NCBI GenBank assembly: GCA_003058495.1
Contig: QBVC01000026.1
Location: forward strand, 91,884 to 155,883
Length of the DNA stretch: 64,000 nt
Direction of reading: 5' to 3'
Source: a gamma proteobacterium symbiont of Ctena orbiculata
GTDB taxonomy: Bacteria > Pseudomonadota > Gammaproteobacteria > Chromatiales > Chromatiaceae
The notes under the pieces were generated by a model, which was not told where the DNA came from, did not search any database, and was given only the letters and a program-made list of their open reading frames with translations. Position numbers and translations under genes: made by a program. This document shows positions 62,347 through 64,000 of this stretch, piece after piece. The first letter of the stretch is position 1. Each line of letters begins with the position of its first letter.

Positions 62347-63144
62347 ATGGGCGGCACCCCCGATATTCTGTTGAAGATCATCCGGCGCAAGCGGGAGGAG
62401 ATCAGCGAGAGGGCAGCGGCGCGATCCGTCGATGAGCTGCGGATGCAGATCGAACAGGCCCCGGAACCGCGGGGATTTGCCGCTGCCATCGCCGCCAGGC
62501 TGGCGGCGGGAGAGGCCGGTGTGATCGCCGAGATCAAGAAGGCCTCACCCAGCAAAGGGGTGCTCAGAGAGGATTTTCAACCGGCGGAGATCGCGCGGAG
62601 CTATGCGCGGGGGGGTGCGGCCTGTCTCTCCGTTCTCACCGATATCGACTTTTTCCAAGGCAGCGACCGCTATCTTCAGGAGGCCAGGGAGGCCTGCGAC
62701 CTGCCGGTGATCCGCAAGGACTTCATCATCGATCCCTATCAGGTCTACGAGGCGCGGGCGATCGGCGCCGACTGCATCCTCCTGATCGCCGCCTGCCTCG
62801 ATGACCGGCAACTCAATGAACTCAATGAGCTGGCCCATGGTCTGGGTATGGATGTCCTGATCGAGGTCCACGACGGCGAGGAGTTGCAGCGCGCCCTGGG
62901 GGTCGAGAACCGCCTGATCGGGATCAACAACCGGGATCTGCGCAGCTTCGAAGTGAGCCTCGAAACCACCCTGACCCTGCTGCCCCGGATACCGTCCGAC
63001 AGGATCCTGGTCACCGAGAGCGGAATCCTCACCACCGAGGATGTGGCGCTGATGCGCAGTCACCGGGTTAACGCCTTTCTCGTCGGCGAAGCCTTCATGC
63101 GGGCCGAGGATCCGGGGGCGAGGCTGGCGCAGCTCTTCGCCTGA
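62347..63144 (+). CDS. trpC: Indole-3-glycerol phosphate synthase
   Basis: A 265-residue TIM-barrel enzyme without the fused TrpF domain found in E. coli. Catalytic segments are [48 protein letters not shown] and [14 protein letters not shown]. It follows trpD by two bases. Ring closure of CdRP gives indole glycerol phosphate. trpF, trpB and trpA are elsewhere. Confidence 0.98.
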   Translation: MGGTPDILLKIIRRKREEISERAAARSVDELRMQIEQAPEPRGFAAAIAARLAAGEAGVIAEIKKASPSKGVLREDFQPAEIARSYARGGAACLSVLTDIDFFQGSDRYLQEAREACDLPVIRKDFIIDPYQVYEARAIGADCILLIAACLDDRQLNELNELAHGLGMDVLIEVHDGEELQRALGVENRLIGINNRDLRSFEVSLETTLTLLPRIPSDRILVTESGILTTEDVALMRSHRVNAFLVGEAFMRAEDPGARLAQLFA

Positions 63145-63222
63145 TGCGATGGGCCGAGCGAGGCTTTCGCATTACCCAGGAACGGGGTAGCAAGCGCTAT
63201 CCGACCAGCCAGGAGATGAAAC

Positions 63223-63795
63223 ATGAGTAAGATGGAACCCTGTCCATGGTGTCTCGGTCACGAGGAGTATATTCGCTACCACGACAACGAGTGGGGGGTA
63301 CCCTCCCATGATCCGCGGCACCTGTTCGAGATGCTGATCCTCGAAGGCGCCCAGGCCGGGCTCTCCTGGCTGACCATCCTGCGCAAGCGCGAGGGTTATC
63401 GCCGCGCCTTTGACGGTTTCGATGTGGAGCGCATCGCCGCCTACGACGACGGCGATGTGAAGCGGCTGCTGGCCGATGCGGGGATCGTGCGCAACCGCCT
63501 CAAGGTGGCGGCGGCGATCGATAATGCCAGGGTGACCCTGGAACTGGAGTCCGGGGAGGGGCTGAGCGAGCTGCTCTGGTCCTTCGTGGAGGGCGAACCG
63601 GTGCAGAACCGCTGGCGCAGCCTGGAGCAGGTGCCGGCCTCGACACCCCTATCGGACCGTATGAGCCGGGAGCTGAAACGAAGGGGGTTTCGCTTTGTCG
63701 GTACGACGATCTGCTATGCCTTCATGCAGTCGGTGGGGATGGTGAACGATCATCTGCTGAATTGTCCGCGCCACAAGGAGGTCGCAGGACTGTAA
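63223..63795 (+). CDS. tag: DNA-3-methyladenine glycosylase I
   Basis: A 190-residue base-excision glycosylase removing 3-methyladenine. The zinc-binding CPWC (residues 7-10) and HDNEWGVPSHD, then LEGAQAGLSWLTILRKREGYR and the C-terminal CYAFMQSVGMVNDH are Tag signatures. It lies 78 bases after trpC and converges with crp through a hairpin. Confidence 0.96.
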   Translation: MSKMEPCPWCLGHEEYIRYHDNEWGVPSHDPRHLFEMLILEGAQAGLSWLTILRKREGYRRAFDGFDVERIAAYDDGDVKRLLADAGIVRNRLKVAAAIDNARVTLELESGEGLSELLWSFVEGEPVQNRWRSLEQVPASTPLSDRMSRELKRRGFRFVGTTICYAFMQSVGMVNDHLLNCPRHKEVAGL

Positions 63796-63865
63796 GTGGC
63801 ATCCGCCCCCCCAACGGATCGTCCGTGTTCCGCCGGGGTTTTCGCGGCATCCCTGCCGCGGCTGT

Positions 63866-63895
63866 GAAAGGGGAGTACCAACCGGCTCCCCTTTC
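63866..63895. terminator. Hairpin between tag and crp
   Basis: Perfect 10-base arms (GAAAGGGGAG and CTCCCCTTTC) around a 10-base loop, placed between convergent genes. T-tracts are short. A second small palindrome lies just before it at 63843-63860. Confidence 0.65.
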
Positions 63896-63947
63896 GATCA
63901 TTGGTTTTACCTATTGCCAGGTGAGCTCCGAAGAGTCCAAAGCTGGA

Positions 63948-64000
63948 TCAGCGTGTGCCGAAGACGACGATGGTCTTGCCCTTGACGCTGATCAGTCCCT
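63948..64000 (-). CDS. crp: Crp/Vfr, cAMP receptor protein (3' end only)
   Basis: The last 16 codons read GLISVKGKTIVVFGTR and stop, which matches the C-terminus of CRP and Vfr. The rest lies beyond the window. Neighbourhood trpC-crp is common in gammaproteobacteria. If the full gene is typical, cAMP signalling in this organism also bears on the cNMP-domain protein at 45227-50416. Confidence 0.85.
   Translation of the reverse strand, partial: GLISVKGKTIVVFGTR

Overview
The window is a stretch of chromosome from a sulfur-oxidising gammaproteobacterium. Three things point there: aprBA (adenylylsulfate reductase), a qmoA-qmoB-hdrC-hdrB electron-transfer operon and a CbbQ/CbbO pair (RuBisCO activase type). 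They sit among ordinary gammaproteobacterial housekeeping genes: rsmB, ntrYX, trkAH, rpe-gph-trpEGDC and crp. The gene set resembles Chromatiales-like thiotrophs such as the Sedimenticola/Thiodiazotropha group, but that placement is inference. I see no rRNA, tRNA, CRISPR array or complete transposase gene.

Layout. 1-5274: rsmB (5' end cut by the window), a DUF4390 gene, ntrY, ntrX. 5282-10540: an insertion between ntrX and trkA, made of an ATPase gene between inverted repeats, a dihaem cytochrome lipoprotein and a PhoX-like lipoprotein. 10611-13452: trkA, trkH. 13476-16731: a small repeat islet, then a five-gene minus-strand operon with start/stop overlaps. 17274-20852: aprBA and a YkgJ-type gene. 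20868-25318: a repeat islet, a pterin dehydratase, a membrane-anchored receiver protein, a Ycf46-like ATPase and a Skp-like lipoprotein. 25319-29195: AT-richer DNA with a transglutaminase-like gene and a lipoprotein gene. 29337-34412: the qmoAB-hdrCB operon (minus strand). 34827-40585: a GGDEF/EAL protein, then divergent cbbQ-cbbO. 40778-45011: envelope genes, a histone-like HU protein and a gamma-glutamyltransferase. 45227-50416: one 1729-residue protein with two cyclic-nucleotide-binding domains, a cysteine-less rhodanese domain and a very long coiled coil. 50516-56269: small metabolic and envelope genes. 56515-64000: rpe, gph, trpE, trpG, trpD, trpC, tag and the 3' end of crp.

How the genes work together. 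AprBA oxidises sulfite plus AMP to APS in the cytoplasm, and QmoAB-HdrCB is the likely electron acceptor module. CbbQ/CbbO would remodel a RuBisCO encoded elsewhere. NtrYX and TrkAH cover redox/nitrogen signalling and potassium uptake.

The main unexpected structure is a family of about 30-bp repeats (core TCCGCAAATGAACGC). They occur as outward-facing inverted pairs bounding four islets of 0.28 to 1.5 kb, two of which split conserved gene strings (ntrX/trkA and trpG/trpD). A separate MITE-like element fills the trpE-trpG gap exactly. A short leader peptide ending Trp-Arg-Trp precedes trpE.
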